From the NCBI RefSeq assembly GCF_029961145.1, contig NZ_JASBRG010000001.1, positions 186,001 through 250,000 on the forward strand: a stretch of DNA of 64,000 nucleotides. The letters run 5' to 3'. This stretch comes from Pinibacter soli. Lineage in GTDB: Bacteria > Bacteroidota > Bacteroidia > Chitinophagales > Chitinophagaceae. Position numbers and translations under genes: made by a program. The notes under the pieces are model-generated. The model had not been told where the DNA came from and did no database searches. It saw only the letters and a program-made list of their open reading frames with translations. Of this stretch, positions 42,528 to 51,641 are shown one piece after another; the stretch's first letter is position 1, and every line of letters begins with the position of its first letter.

Positions 42528-44447
42528 TTACCATCCCGGGTTTTGACCATCCCAGCCTTTTCCTCCCAGGTACAGCATACTTATTTGATCCAGTGGGAAC
42601 GGAACATAATAGTACTTCGCAGGGAATACTCTTGTTCCGTAACTGATCGTTACCCAGTTGAGGAATGGATTGGTTGGCTTCGGAGTAACACCATTTGTTG
42701 ACGCAGTAACCGCGAATCCATGAAAAGTTTGATTCATTACAGTTTGGGCTGTTAACCAACGGTGCAAATCATCGTACCTCTTATTCTCAAAAGCAAATTC
42801 TACCGAACGCTCGTTTTGAATGGCAGTGCGGAAGTCAGCAGTTGATGCAGGTGTTTTAGCAGGCATACCCGCTCTCGCTCTGATCAGATTCAGATAAGAA
42901 GTAGCATCCCCATTTGCTCCTGAATATTCATTTATCGCCTCTGCATAGCTTAGATAAAATTCTGCCAAACGGAAAACAGGCCATGCAAAGTGGTTGTCAT
43001 TCATGTTGTCAACGCGTGCAACAAATTTTGTAGTCTCAATGGCGCTTCCGGTAGCATCACCTGCGTTAGTATCATCGCAAAGAGCTCCTTGTGAATAAGA
43101 CAGAGGTACATCTCCAGAACCTTTGTAGTAAGTAACAAATGTTCTGGCACTGTTCCAGCGTTGTCCCGCATAAGCAAGGCACTGGTATGCACGAGGGTCA
43201 AGATTCAATCCTTCGAAATAAGCTTTGAAATCTTTTCCTGAAGGAGTAGCGGTCCATTTGGTACCATCTGTTTTTTCATACATCTGCAGGAATTCAATTG
43301 GCACATTGTTCTTAGCACCCCATTGATTCATGCGGATCTTAGAAGTGTTATAAAACCCCCACTCATTCCACTGGCTCTTATCGGGATCTTTTTGGTTGAA
43401 TGTATTTACCAAAATCATTTCAGGATTACCATAAGCACCAGTAGTACCATAAACGTTGTTGCAAACTGCTTCGTAATCACCAAGGCCTGCATAAGTATCT
43501 GTGTTAACAGTAGTCGTCGGTTTTCCAGTGTTGTACAAAGAAACACCTGCAGCAGGAGCCGCATCTATTACTGCTTTTGCAGCATCAGCAGCTTTTTTCC
43601 AACGTTCTTTATCATAAGTAGCATAACACAAAACAGTGTCTCTGCCATCACCGAATCTGGCTCCGGCGATCAAAGACTTCATCTCGCTTGGAGTATTATA
43701 AAGCGGGCTAGCAGCGTACAATAAAATTCTTGCTTTTAAAGCTAATGCGGCGAGACTTGTTACTCTGCCATAATCAACTGAACCACGTGTAGCAGGAAGT
43801 AAAACAGCTGCCTGATCGCACCATGTAACGATGCTGTCGACTACAGACTGAACAGAAGAACGTGGAATAGAAATTTTCCCATCACCTGCCAATACTGCTG
43901 TTACGATTGGAATACCGCCAAACATACGGAATGCACTGTAATGCGCCATTGCGCGGCAAAATAGAGCCTGGCCTTTCACATCTGAAATCCACTGCGGAGT
44001 TGCATCAGTTACGGCGTCTATATTTTTTATAACAAGATTCGCTTTTCTGATCGCTTTGTACCATCCGTTAAAAGACGGAGCATCTCCGCGGCCAAGAGCA
44101 GTAGGCCCTCTGTCAATAGTGCCCGCCGGAGTCATGGTGCCGGATAAATAATATTGATAGTTGTAGTTGCCACCCACCCACGCAGCGCCGGGTAGTGTCA
44201 GGTACACGTTGTCTGTAAGTGCGTCCTCACGGCAATCTGCAGACTCAGTTAATACAAAGCCTGAAGGGATACACCACTTGTACATTTCGGCAACAGCGTA
44301 CTGTGCCTGCATTTGCGTATGGAAAATGGTATCAACAGTTACCGCGCCACCTTTAGGCTTTTCCAGGAAATCTTTATTGCAACTACTCATCACGCCCGCC
44401 GAAATAGCACCGGCAAAAAGCAGAAGAGGTAAATATATTTTTTTCAT
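42528..44447 (-). CDS. SusD-like outer-membrane lipoprotein (pair 1)
   Basis: 639 residues. MSSCNKDFLEKPKGG gives lipobox and start. Helical repeats (QALFCRAMAHYSAFRMFGGI) and the C-terminal family pattern (AEFYLSYAEAINEYSGANGD, NLIRARAGMPAKTP, NERSVEFAFENKRYDDLHRW) are clear. It ends GGKGWDGQNPGW. It is more than 70 residues longer than the other SusD of this locus, so the two pairs probably bind different glycans or fragments. It follows susC (44472) with 24 bp between. Confidence 0.94.
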   Translation of the reverse strand: MKKIYLPLLLFAGAISAGVMSSCNKDFLEKPKGGAVTVDTIFHTQMQAQYAVAEMYKWCIPSGFVLTESADCREDALTDNVYLTLPGAAWVGGNYNYQYYLSGTMTPAGTIDRGPTALGRGDAPSFNGWYKAIRKANLVIKNIDAVTDATPQWISDVKGQALFCRAMAHYSAFRMFGGIPIVTAVLAGDGKISIPRSSVQSVVDSIVTWCDQAAVLLPATRGSVDYGRVTSLAALALKARILLYAASPLYNTPSEMKSLIAGARFGDGRDTVLCYATYDKERWKKAADAAKAVIDAAPAAGVSLYNTGKPTTTVNTDTYAGLGDYEAVCNNVYGTTGAYGNPEMILVNTFNQKDPDKSQWNEWGFYNTSKIRMNQWGAKNNVPIEFLQMYEKTDGTKWTATPSGKDFKAYFEGLNLDPRAYQCLAYAGQRWNSARTFVTYYKGSGDVPLSYSQGALCDDTNAGDATGSAIETTKFVARVDNMNDNHFAWPVFRLAEFYLSYAEAINEYSGANGDATSYLNLIRARAGMPAKTPASTADFRTAIQNERSVEFAFENKRYDDLHRWLTAQTVMNQTFHGFAVTASTNGVTPKPTNPFLNWVTISYGTRVFPAKYYYVPFPLDQISMLYLGGKGWDGQNPGW

Positions 44448-44471
44448 CTTTTTTTCTTTTGGAATTAAAAA

Positions 44472-47400
44472 TTAGAAACTCACTTTGAAACCAGCGTTAT
44501 ATGTGCGTGTAAGCGGATAGCCCATGTAACCCATGTTTTCAGGATCGCCCCAGATAGAGTTCTTGCTCCATGTATACAGATTGAATCCATTCGCATAGAT
44601 GCGAACCGAACCAATGCCCGCTTTTGAAAGAATTCCTTTTTGGAATGTATAACCAACCTCAAGGTTTTTCAAACGCACGTAAGAAGTGTTGAGGTGGAAA
44701 TATGTGTTTCCTCCAATTTGTTTCGAAGGGTTCGGAGCGGAAGCCTGCCGATTATAAGCAGCTATCGGAAAATCGATCTTCTGACCAGCGTTATAACGGT
44801 CAAGTGTAAAGCGGCTCCAATCTACAGCAAACAATGCTTCTGTTGTACCATTGAAATGCAGGTTTGTTGACGGCATTGGATCTGCCGCTACGCCGCCCGC
44901 TCCTTGAAACAATACGGAGAAATCCCATCCTTTATAATTAAATCCAAATGAAACGCCATAAGTATATCGAGGTATGGATGTGTAACCGTTTCTTACGTAA
45001 TCCTTGTTATCGATCACACCATCATAGTTAATATCTTTCATCTTTATATCACCGGGTTGCAAAGCCGCCGTACCGAATGAAAGATCTCTTTCAAGAACAG
45101 TCTGTCCGCCAGGGTTCGTATAGGTTTTACCATCTGCATTTTTTGCAGCAACCGGTTGTGAAAGAATCGGGTTGCCAGCCGCATCTACAGCGTACAATTG
45201 TGACCATGAAGTGTACAAACCATCCGCCTGCAGATATAAATTTGTGTTGATTGGCTTGCCTGTCTGAGACTGGTACTCAAGACCCGGTACGATCGGTTCA
45301 TCGCGGAAAACGATCTTATTCTGGTTGTTGGAAATATTGGCTTTTACCCAATAATTGAATTTGCGTCCAACTTTATCGTTGTAGGTAATTTCCAGCTCAT
45401 TACCCCAGTTTTGCGTTTCTCCTAAGTTGTAAGGAGGCAAACTTGCAGCAACGATGCCCGGCACTGTTCCTCTGTATGAAAGGATATCTGTTCTATGTTC
45501 ATTATAATAATCGTAAGTGATACCCAGCTTGTCTTTAAAGAACTTAGCTTCAAAGCCAATATTCATTTTTCTTGATGTTTCCCAGGTTACATTAGGGTTA
45601 CCAAGTGTACTTTCATAAGCGCTTCTTATTTTGTTACGGTTAGATCCGTTTACACCAAAATAGTAACCGCCCATATCACCGCCGCCGTAGCCCCATACAT
45701 CGGGTAAATACAGGTAGCGAGCCTCAGTCGTGGTACCAGGAATATAAATTTTATCATTACCTACATAACCAAGCGATCCTCTCACCTTCAGGTAAGTAAC
45801 AATTTGGTTTTGCGGCCAGAAAGATTCGTTACTTGCTACCCATCCAAGTGAGTATGCCGGAAGGAAGCCAAATCTTTGACCTTCAGGGAAGTTCTCAGAT
45901 CCGTTGTAACCCATGTTATACTCTGCAAGGTATTTGCCTTTATAGCCATAAGCAACCCTGCCCACAATACCCTCGTATGCGTGCGGAAGATCATAAGCCA
46001 ATTTTGGATCGAACTTCTTTTCAGCGTTAGCCATCAACAAAGCTGTAACTGAATGATCGCCGAAAGTGCGGTTATAGTTGATAGCAAACTCTGCATACCA
46101 CTTGCGCCACTTTTCTTTGTACGCGTTGGCAAATCTTTGCGAAGGTTGCTCATTATTCAACTGCACCCAGATCGGATCCAAAACGTTGCCGTTGGGATTT
46201 TGGCGCACCGCCCATTTTACCGGGAAAGATGTTCCCCTTGCAGTATTAGCAAAGTAACTGTCGTATGCAGCTCTGCCACTTACAGAAAGCCCTTTCGTAA
46301 TAAAGTCCAGCTTGTGTACTATGCGAACAGCAGAATTGAGTGTACTGTTATTAGTAAGTGCGTACGAGTTACGCATTGACAAACTCCATAACGGGTTAAA
46401 CTGTTCTGCATCACGCTGCCAGATAAATGCAAACTTGCCATCAATATAACCAGGAGAGCCCATCGGATTCGTCCACATCAAATTCTTCTCATAGTTATAG
46501 TTGTCATTGTCCATACCTGTAACCTGAACGAACTGGGTTCCCAGATCCACCGATACTTTCAAATTTTCATTTACATCAAAATCAAAGTTGCCTCTCAGGT
46601 TGTAACGGTCTTTTCTGTAGTCCATCTCCTTAGAGAAAGGCATATAATCTGTTTTGAACAAACCACCCTGTGTGAGGTAACCACCGGAAATGAAATATTT
46701 CACACCTTTGGTTCCACCAGTGATGTTGATATTTGCCTGCGTTTGAGGTGCATACTTTTTGTAGATCTGGCTTTGCCAATCCTGGTCAGGATGGAAATAC
46801 GGATCATACCACGGATTTTTTGTTCCGTCAGCCAGCGTGGGTGTATGTGCATTTTGGTAATACTTCAAATCGTTGTCCGAGTATTGCGGCTTATAACCGG
46901 TAGGTCCCGGATCATTTCTTTTCGCTACAAACTTTGACCAGCCATCAGCCTGACCCACGATATCCGGATCGTTGGCATGTTGTTGCCAGTATGTTTCAAA
47001 TATCTGCTCGTTTCTCAACGTTGCATACTGTGGAGAGTTAACATACTTAGGCATGTTAAGGAAACTTACAGCAGCTGTTTGAAAAGTAGCGCTCACTTTA
47101 GGTGCACCTTCCTTACCACGTTTTGTGGTAATAAGAATTACACCATTTGCACCACGTACGCCAAATACGGCAGTAGCAGACGCATCTTTAAGAATACTGA
47201 GTGTTTCTATTTCATTGGGATCGATATCGTTATAAGTATCTCTTACAACTCCATCCACCATAACCAAAGGCGCTGTACTTGCGCTATAAGTGCTCACACC
47301 TCTGATGTATAGGTTCGCAGCATCTTCGCCCGGTTTACCGGAAGACTGCACGGAGATCAAGCCCGGTAAACGACCAGCAAGCGCATTACTGATGTTGGCA

Positions 47401-48176
47401 ACAGGTGACTGAACGATTTCCTTAGAAGATATGGTACTGATAGATGCAGTTACGGATGCTTTTTTCTGTTGTCCATAACCTACTACCACTACTTCTTCCA
47501 TTGCACTGTTCTGCGACATCAATGCAATTGAGAAATTTCTGTTGTTACCCACATACATTTCCTGTGGAAGGTAGCCGATCATTGATGCAACGATAACGGT
47601 GTTAGCGCCAGGCACAGTCAGTTTGAACATACCGTTCTTGTCTGTGATCGCGCCCTTTGCGGCACCTTTTACAAACACGCTTACGCCATCCAGCGGTTCG
47701 CCTTTTTGTGTGGTTACTTTACCGGAAATGTTCAAAGTAGTATCAACCGGCGCCTTTACCTCAACTACTTCTTCGGTATTTTTTATATTCAACGAAAGCA
47801 TCAGGCTCTTCAGCTCTTCGTTGTTTGTGTAAATCACATATGCCTTCTTTAAAACTTTTTTGTACTTAAGTCCATAAGGCTTAAGGAGTTCGTCAAGAAA
47901 AGCAGTAACGGTTTTGTACTTCGTTACGTTCATGGCAAGCGCAGCATCCGGCAAGACATTTGATTCGTAGACAAAGTCTACATCAAACGTTTTTCTTGCT
48001 TCCAGTAAAAGTTGGGAAATTGTTTTAGATTCCGAATTTGTTGGAGAATTGTGTTTCTGCTGACTGTACGCTATAGCATTCAATGCTGTTTGCGAATGCG
48101 CACTCATGACGTTGACCACAGACATGACGATGCCGAGCAGGAAAAACACTTTCCTGGGGTAGAGGCTCTTTTTCAT
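44472..48176 (-). CDS. SusC-like TonB-dependent transporter with STN signalling domain (pair 1)
   Basis: 1234 residues. Signal peptide, then an STN domain (about residues 50-115: ISQLLLEARKTFDVDFVYES ... VTAFLDELLKPYGLKYKKVL). STN talks to FecR-type anti-sigma factors across the periplasm. Next a carboxypeptidase-like regulatory domain (ISGKVTTQKGEPLDGVSVFV), a TonB box (EEVVVVGYGQQKKASVT), the plug (NLYIRGVSTYSAST, SILKDASATAVFGVRGANGV) and a barrel ending TYNAGFKVSF. With FecR and the sigma factor directly upstream, it is both transporter and receptor for induction of the locus. Confidence 0.96.
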   Translation of the reverse strand: MKKSLYPRKVFFLLGIVMSVVNVMSAHSQTALNAIAYSQQKHNSPTNSESKTISQLLLEARKTFDVDFVYESNVLPDAALAMNVTKYKTVTAFLDELLKPYGLKYKKVLKKAYVIYTNNEELKSLMLSLNIKNTEEVVEVKAPVDTTLNISGKVTTQKGEPLDGVSVFVKGAAKGAITDKNGMFKLTVPGANTVIVASMIGYLPQEMYVGNNRNFSIALMSQNSAMEEVVVVGYGQQKKASVTASISTISSKEIVQSPVANISNALAGRLPGLISVQSSGKPGEDAANLYIRGVSTYSASTAPLVMVDGVVRDTYNDIDPNEIETLSILKDASATAVFGVRGANGVILITTKRGKEGAPKVSATFQTAAVSFLNMPKYVNSPQYATLRNEQIFETYWQQHANDPDIVGQADGWSKFVAKRNDPGPTGYKPQYSDNDLKYYQNAHTPTLADGTKNPWYDPYFHPDQDWQSQIYKKYAPQTQANINITGGTKGVKYFISGGYLTQGGLFKTDYMPFSKEMDYRKDRYNLRGNFDFDVNENLKVSVDLGTQFVQVTGMDNDNYNYEKNLMWTNPMGSPGYIDGKFAFIWQRDAEQFNPLWSLSMRNSYALTNNSTLNSAVRIVHKLDFITKGLSVSGRAAYDSYFANTARGTSFPVKWAVRQNPNGNVLDPIWVQLNNEQPSQRFANAYKEKWRKWYAEFAINYNRTFGDHSVTALLMANAEKKFDPKLAYDLPHAYEGIVGRVAYGYKGKYLAEYNMGYNGSENFPEGQRFGFLPAYSLGWVASNESFWPQNQIVTYLKVRGSLGYVGNDKIYIPGTTTEARYLYLPDVWGYGGGDMGGYYFGVNGSNRNKIRSAYESTLGNPNVTWETSRKMNIGFEAKFFKDKLGITYDYYNEHRTDILSYRGTVPGIVAASLPPYNLGETQNWGNELEITYNDKVGRKFNYWVKANISNNQNKIVFRDEPIVPGLEYQSQTGKPINTNLYLQADGLYTSWSQLYAVDAAGNPILSQPVAAKNADGKTYTNPGGQTVLERDLSFGTAALQPGDIKMKDINYDGVIDNKDYVRNGYTSIPRYTYGVSFGFNYKGWDFSVLFQGAGGVAADPMPSTNLHFNGTTEALFAVDWSRFTLDRYNAGQKIDFPIAAYNRQASAPNPSKQIGGNTYFHLNTSYVRLKNLEVGYTFQKGILSKAGIGSVRIYANGFNLYTWSKNSIWGDPENMGYMGYPLTRTYNAGFKVSF

Positions 48177-48229
48177 ACTTCTTTTTTGCGATCGTTAATT
48201 AATCAGTTTTGGTTTCTGTTTCAATTTTT

Positions 48230-48286
48230 CAGTGTGCCGGGAGCACACTGTGTTTTGGTTTGTTGTTGTTGCTGTTGTTGTTGTTA
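48230..48286 (-). repeat. CAA trinucleotide tract and hairpin between fecR and susC
   Basis: On the minus strand the fecR TAA is followed directly by CAA units with one CAG (48260-48283). Then comes a perfect 8-bp hairpin CAGTGTGC/GCACACTG (48230-48250). The hairpin could dampen read-through from fecR into susC. The tract length could vary by slippage. Confidence 0.6.
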
Positions 48287-49171
48287 TTGCCCGATGACGA
48301 GCGTTTTATTCTTGATTGTTATTTTCCTCTTAAGAATCACTTCCAGGACTTTGGCCATATCCTCTATATTACCTGCCCGCAGCTCTCCTGATATTTTTGC
48401 CTGCCATAAACTTGAGTCCGAAATTACAACGCTGTAACCATAGGTGTCCTGTATTAGCCTTGCAACTTCAGTCATTGACGTATAATTGAAGTGGAATTCG
48501 TTGCGTGCCCAGCCTGAATACATGTTGATTGTAGAGTCTGCATCCAGTTTTACTACGTCATTCTTGTTAACTACCGCTACTTCACCCGGCTTCATTACCA
48601 CCGGTTGCTCCTTTTTATCGGCCTTGGATGAAGTAATAGCTTTTACGGCCAGCTGCACTTTTCCTTCCTCCAGTGCCACAGTCGACTGATCGTTTCTTGT
48701 ATTTACATTGAACCTGGTTCCGAGTACTTCAATGTCTACGTCTTTGGTATGTACTATAAATATGTCTCCGGTGACCTTCTTTTTCGCCACAGTGAAGTAG
48801 GCCTCCCCTTCGATCCACACATTTCTTTTGCCGCTCTCTTTCCAAACCTTGGGAACTTTCAAAACGGAATTTGCGTTCAGCACCACGAAAGAACCGTCCG
48901 GTAAAGTAATGCGTTTTATTTCGCCGGAAAGCGTTTTTACTTCAGTCAGGTAAAGATTTCGATTTTCATATTGCAGAAATATCCAGATAGAGGTTGCCGC
49001 TATGAGTACGAAAGATGCCGCAACCAGCAGGGGTCTTAGCCAGACAATTCTCGTTTTCCCTTTCTGAATTGCAGCTTCAACCTTCAACCAGTTTTCAGTT
49101 TGTATTTCAGGGGAAACGGGCTCCTTTTTGAACTCAACCTTATTATTTCCTATCTTAAAAAACCCCGGCAT
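48284..49171 (-). CDS. FecR-family anti-sigma factor
   Basis: 295 residues. A short cytosolic part (~45 residues), one membrane helix at about 46-66 (LLVAASFVLIAATSIWIFLQ), then a periplasmic FecR domain: VKTLSGEIKRITLPDGSFVV, LNANSVLKVPK, RNVWIEGEAYFTVAKK, VDIEVLGTRFNVNT. The C-terminal part (TSMTEVARLIQDTYGYSVVI) is an STN-like fold that meets SusC. It holds the sigma factor at 49369 inactive until the transporter binds substrate. It is separated from the sigma gene by about 200 bp containing an inverted repeat, so the two may be transcribed unequally. Confidence 0.94.
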   Translation of the reverse strand: MPGFFKIGNNKVEFKKEPVSPEIQTENWLKVEAAIQKGKTRIVWLRPLLVAASFVLIAATSIWIFLQYENRNLYLTEVKTLSGEIKRITLPDGSFVVLNANSVLKVPKVWKESGKRNVWIEGEAYFTVAKKKVTGDIFIVHTKDVDIEVLGTRFNVNTRNDQSTVALEEGKVQLAVKAITSSKADKKEQPVVMKPGEVAVVNKNDVVKLDADSTINMYSGWARNEFHFNYTSMTEVARLIQDTYGYSVVISDSSLWQAKISGELRAGNIEDMAKVLEVILKRKITIKNKTLVIGQ

Positions 49172-49214
49172 TCTTGTGTTTTTATGTTATACAATGATTA
49201 AGACACATGACTTT

Positions 49215-49231
49215 TTCAGTCATACTCTTTG
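49215..49231 (-). promoter_or_regulatory. Hairpin in the fecR leader
   Basis: ATGACT/AGTCAT with a five-base loop, about 45 bp before the fecR start and next to a T-rich tract. Similar leaders occur before fecR-type genes of this phylum, from memory; role unknown. Confidence 0.35.
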
Positions 49232-49287
49232 GGAGTAAAAATTTTTAACTTTTTTTTATTTGGGATAAAGCGTGCGTTGCGGTGATT

Positions 49288-49390
49288 AAATAAACCGAAT
49301 TGACTGAATAAACTGAATGATTGATTTTCAATCTTGTACTATAACTTTCAACTATTCAGTTTATTCAGTCAATTCAGTTTATTCAGTTTA
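49288..49390. repeat. Paired TTCAGTTTA-type repeat overlapping the sigma factor 3' end
   Basis: Left arm AAACCGAATTGACTGAATAA and AACTGAAT (49293-49317). The right arm at 49354-49390 is its complement over about 27 bp with one mismatch; the loop is about 36 bases. Period 9. The sigma factor stop codon (TGA, 49369-49371) lies inside the right arm. Confidence 0.85.
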
Positions 49391-49977
49391 TTTGTAATAA
49401 AGACTGCAGCCAAAAAAACAGCAAGCAGCTGCTCAGAACGCAGCCTGTTGAGTGCTTTTTGGATGAGGTTTAGAACTGACTGATAATTAACGTTCATTAT
49501 CTCGGCGATCTGCTTGTACTCCATATCTTCATAATAGCGCAGGTAAATGGCTTCCTTCTGGCGGGCAGGTAGTTCGTTTAAAAGTGCGGCGAGTTTCGTA
49601 TGCAGTGACTCTTCCGTTTCCTTTTCCACAATAATTTCTTCTACCGAAAAACAAATGTCAGGCTCTACCGACATTTTGATTTTCAATTCACGCAACTTTA
49701 AGGACCGCAGCTGGTTGAGTATCTGGCGACGAAGAACAGTGAAGAAATATGGTTTTACTTTTTCGAGGTTGCCTATAGAAGTTCGTTTGGTCCACATCTT
49801 TACAAAGAGTTCCTGCACGGCATCGTCAGCGAGGCCATTGTCATTCAATAACTTGGATGCATAATAATACAATCCATTAAAAAGCATTTTATGAATGTCG
49901 TTGAAGGCATCGGTATTTCCCGCCAGTGTATCGGTCCACCATTGTCGCAGTAGTTCAGTCTCTGATCTGGATTCCAT
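49369..49977 (-). CDS. ECF-type RNA polymerase sigma factor
   Basis: 202 residues from ATG 49977; an upstream extension to 50055 is unlike the family. Region 2 is seen in DIHKMLFNGLYYYASKLLND and DDAVQELFVKMWTKR. Region 4 is ALLNELPARQKEAIYLRYYE, then DMEYKQIAEIMNVNYQSVLN. The C-terminus carries a hydrophobic stretch LLAVFLAAVFI and ends TNKLNKLN. That last part is encoded by the repeat at 49354-49390, so the end of the protein was rewritten by the repeat. With FecR it controls the SusC/D operon downstream. Confidence 0.93.
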   Translation of the reverse strand: MESRSETELLRQWWTDTLAGNTDAFNDIHKMLFNGLYYYASKLLNDNGLADDAVQELFVKMWTKRTSIGNLEKVKPYFFTVLRRQILNQLRSLKLRELKIKMSVEPDICFSVEEIIVEKETEESLHTKLAALLNELPARQKEAIYLRYYEDMEYKQIAEIMNVNYQSVLNLIQKALNRLRSEQLLAVFLAAVFITNKLNKLN

Positions 49978-50273
49978 TAGGCCGGCTAAAGATTTTGTAT
50001 TTATACTTTTCGCATTACCAATCTCATATATATAATATTGCCTGAAAGATCGCATGAAGCTTTTTTCCCAGCTTTACCTATGAGCGCTCAAAAATAAACA
50101 CTAAGTGTCGTATTTAAAGTGATTTACAAATTAAAACTGTTTTTTGTGGGCATGGGCGTTTTTAGTTGCTGGTTTTCAATCGAGTTGAGAGTTAAAGTGG
50201 GAAATCTCCGTATTCATACAGTTTGAAAGTCAGCACAATTTTATTTTCTTTGGAAACAAATTAGCCTACCCTA

Positions 50274-50900
50274 ATGAAACTCCTTACCTTATTAATTCTT
50301 TTGCTAGTTACCATTTCAACTTTTTCTCAAATTAATCTCACCAAACTCGGCGCTCAAAATTTACCCAAACACCTGAAGTACGAGGGCCATATTATTAACG
50401 CGGTTAAATGGCTCGACAGGCTTGGTTTAAATTATGTGATCACGAGCGAAACAGGTGAAATCCCAACGAAGGGCAAAGACAACGATGGCCTGCGCGATGC
50501 TTATTTATATGCTTATCATTATGTTGTAAAAAACGACAGCACAAAGCTTGTATGGAGAATTTACGATTTTAGCGATGGCTGCGTTGTTGATCTCAATGTA
50601 TACTTTGTTGATAAAACTTTTGCCGTAACAGATCTTGACAACAACGGACTTGCGGAGGTTTGGGTGATGTATAAAAACTCCTGTCATGGCGATGTGAGTC
50701 CTGTGCCTACAAAAATTATTATGTACGAAGGCAACAAAAAATATGCGCTAAGAGGGGAAAGCAAGGTACAGCTTTCAGGAAAAGATTATTACGGAGGCAC
50801 TTACAAGCTGGATGACAATTTTAAAAATGGGAAAGCTGCCTTCAGGCAATATGCTGAGAATCTTTGGAACAAACACATTTTAGAAACATGGAACAGGTAA
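50274..50900 (+). CDS. Secreted hypothetical protein
   Basis: 208 residues with a signal peptide (MKLLTLLILLLVTISTFSQ). The mature part has a calcium-like or repeat-like loop TDLDNNGLAEVWVMYK, of the kind found in FG-GAP-type or dockerin-like loops, and conserved-looking aromatic strands (DGLRDAYLYAYHYVVKNDST, LVWRIYDFSDGC). Similar secreted proteins are widespread in Bacteroidota, as far as I recall, with no assigned role. It converges with the gene at 50935; an AATTCCTA-type tract lies between them. Confidence 0.75.
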   Translation: MKLLTLLILLLVTISTFSQINLTKLGAQNLPKHLKYEGHIINAVKWLDRLGLNYVITSETGEIPTKGKDNDGLRDAYLYAYHYVVKNDSTKLVWRIYDFSDGCVVDLNVYFVDKTFAVTDLDNNGLAEVWVMYKNSCHGDVSPVPTKIIMYEGNKKYALRGESKVQLSGKDYYGGTYKLDDNFKNGKAAFRQYAENLWNKHILETWNR

Positions 50901-50905
50901 ACAAC

Positions 50906-50931
50906 AATTCTAACTCCTAATTCCTAATTTC
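50906..50931. repeat. AATTCCTA-type tract between converging genes
   Basis: ATTCTAACTCCTAATTCCTA and a further ATTTC; a single arm. Nearly the same wording as the tracts at 10287-10319 and 30985-31020. Confidence 0.65.
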
Positions 50932-50934
50932 ACC

Positions 50935-51189
50935 TCACGGCTTATGTTCTTCAATAAAACTCCTCAGCTCTTTGCTAAGGTCAGCAAGAAGGGCTTCAAA
51001 TTCAGCAAGATCATTATTTTTTTCAGAGGCTTCTCTTTTATACTTTGCAAGATGCTGCAAACAGGATGTATATTCTTCGCATAACGACCTGAACATACCA
51101 TCTTGAGAATAAAGCTTTTCGATGCTTTGAGAGTGCATCGGAAAATCTTTCTTTACGACATTCATAAAGTGATCGCTAGACTCCAGCAT
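50935..51189 (-). CDS. Small coiled-coil protein
   Basis: 84 residues, helical throughout. It begins MLESSDHFMNVVKKDFPMHS and has charged heptads (HLAKYKREASEKNNDLAEFE, ALLADLSKELRSFIEEHK). The plan resembles small YdcH-like proteins (a short conserved front and two antiparallel helices), but I do not claim membership. No signal peptide. It is the only gene between a hypothetical secreted protein and a 450-bp gap. Confidence 0.65.
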   Translation of the reverse strand: MLESSDHFMNVVKKDFPMHSQSIEKLYSQDGMFRSLCEEYTSCLQHLAKYKREASEKNNDLAEFEALLADLSKELRSFIEEHKP

Positions 51190-51292
51190 TAATATCTTTT
51201 TTAATAATCGATTTCTAAATTAAATCATAAACACGCTACACGCTAGTGTTTACAATGGTTTACGGTTAAATGCGGAATTTGAAAAAGAGAAA

Positions 51293-51421
51293 GAACGCAG
51301 ATTTTCATGATTGTCAAGATCTGTTATGATCAAAAAAAGCATACTCGCTAGATGCCTTTAAAACAGACATCTAGTTTAATAAAAATCCAAATAAGCATCA
51401 CAATCATGATGATCTGCGTTC
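51293..51421. repeat. 129-bp element with 22-bp inverted ends
   Basis: GAACGCAGATTTTCATGATT with two more bases (51293-51314) pairs with the complement at 51400-51421, differing at two central positions. Inside lie GATC...GATC (51318-51331) and a hairpin CTAGATG/CATCTAG (51348-51374). It sits in a 452-bp gap. The rest of the gap adds one hairpin, GTAGCA/TGCTAC near 51525-51540, and no gene. Confidence 0.75.
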
Positions 51422-51641
51422 CCACCCCTTGGCACATTTTTTTGTGCGGGCTGAACAATTCCAAATTCCTGATGTTGTATCTATAATGACCGTATTAAAA
51501 CAATAGGTTTCCAAGACCCTGACGTAGCATTTGTGCTACCGTATATCTATGCCCATGCAAAATGTATCCGATATATCCGATATGGGAGCACAAAAAATCT
51601 TGTACCTGTTTATTGATCTTTTTTGAAACAAATCGTTACAT

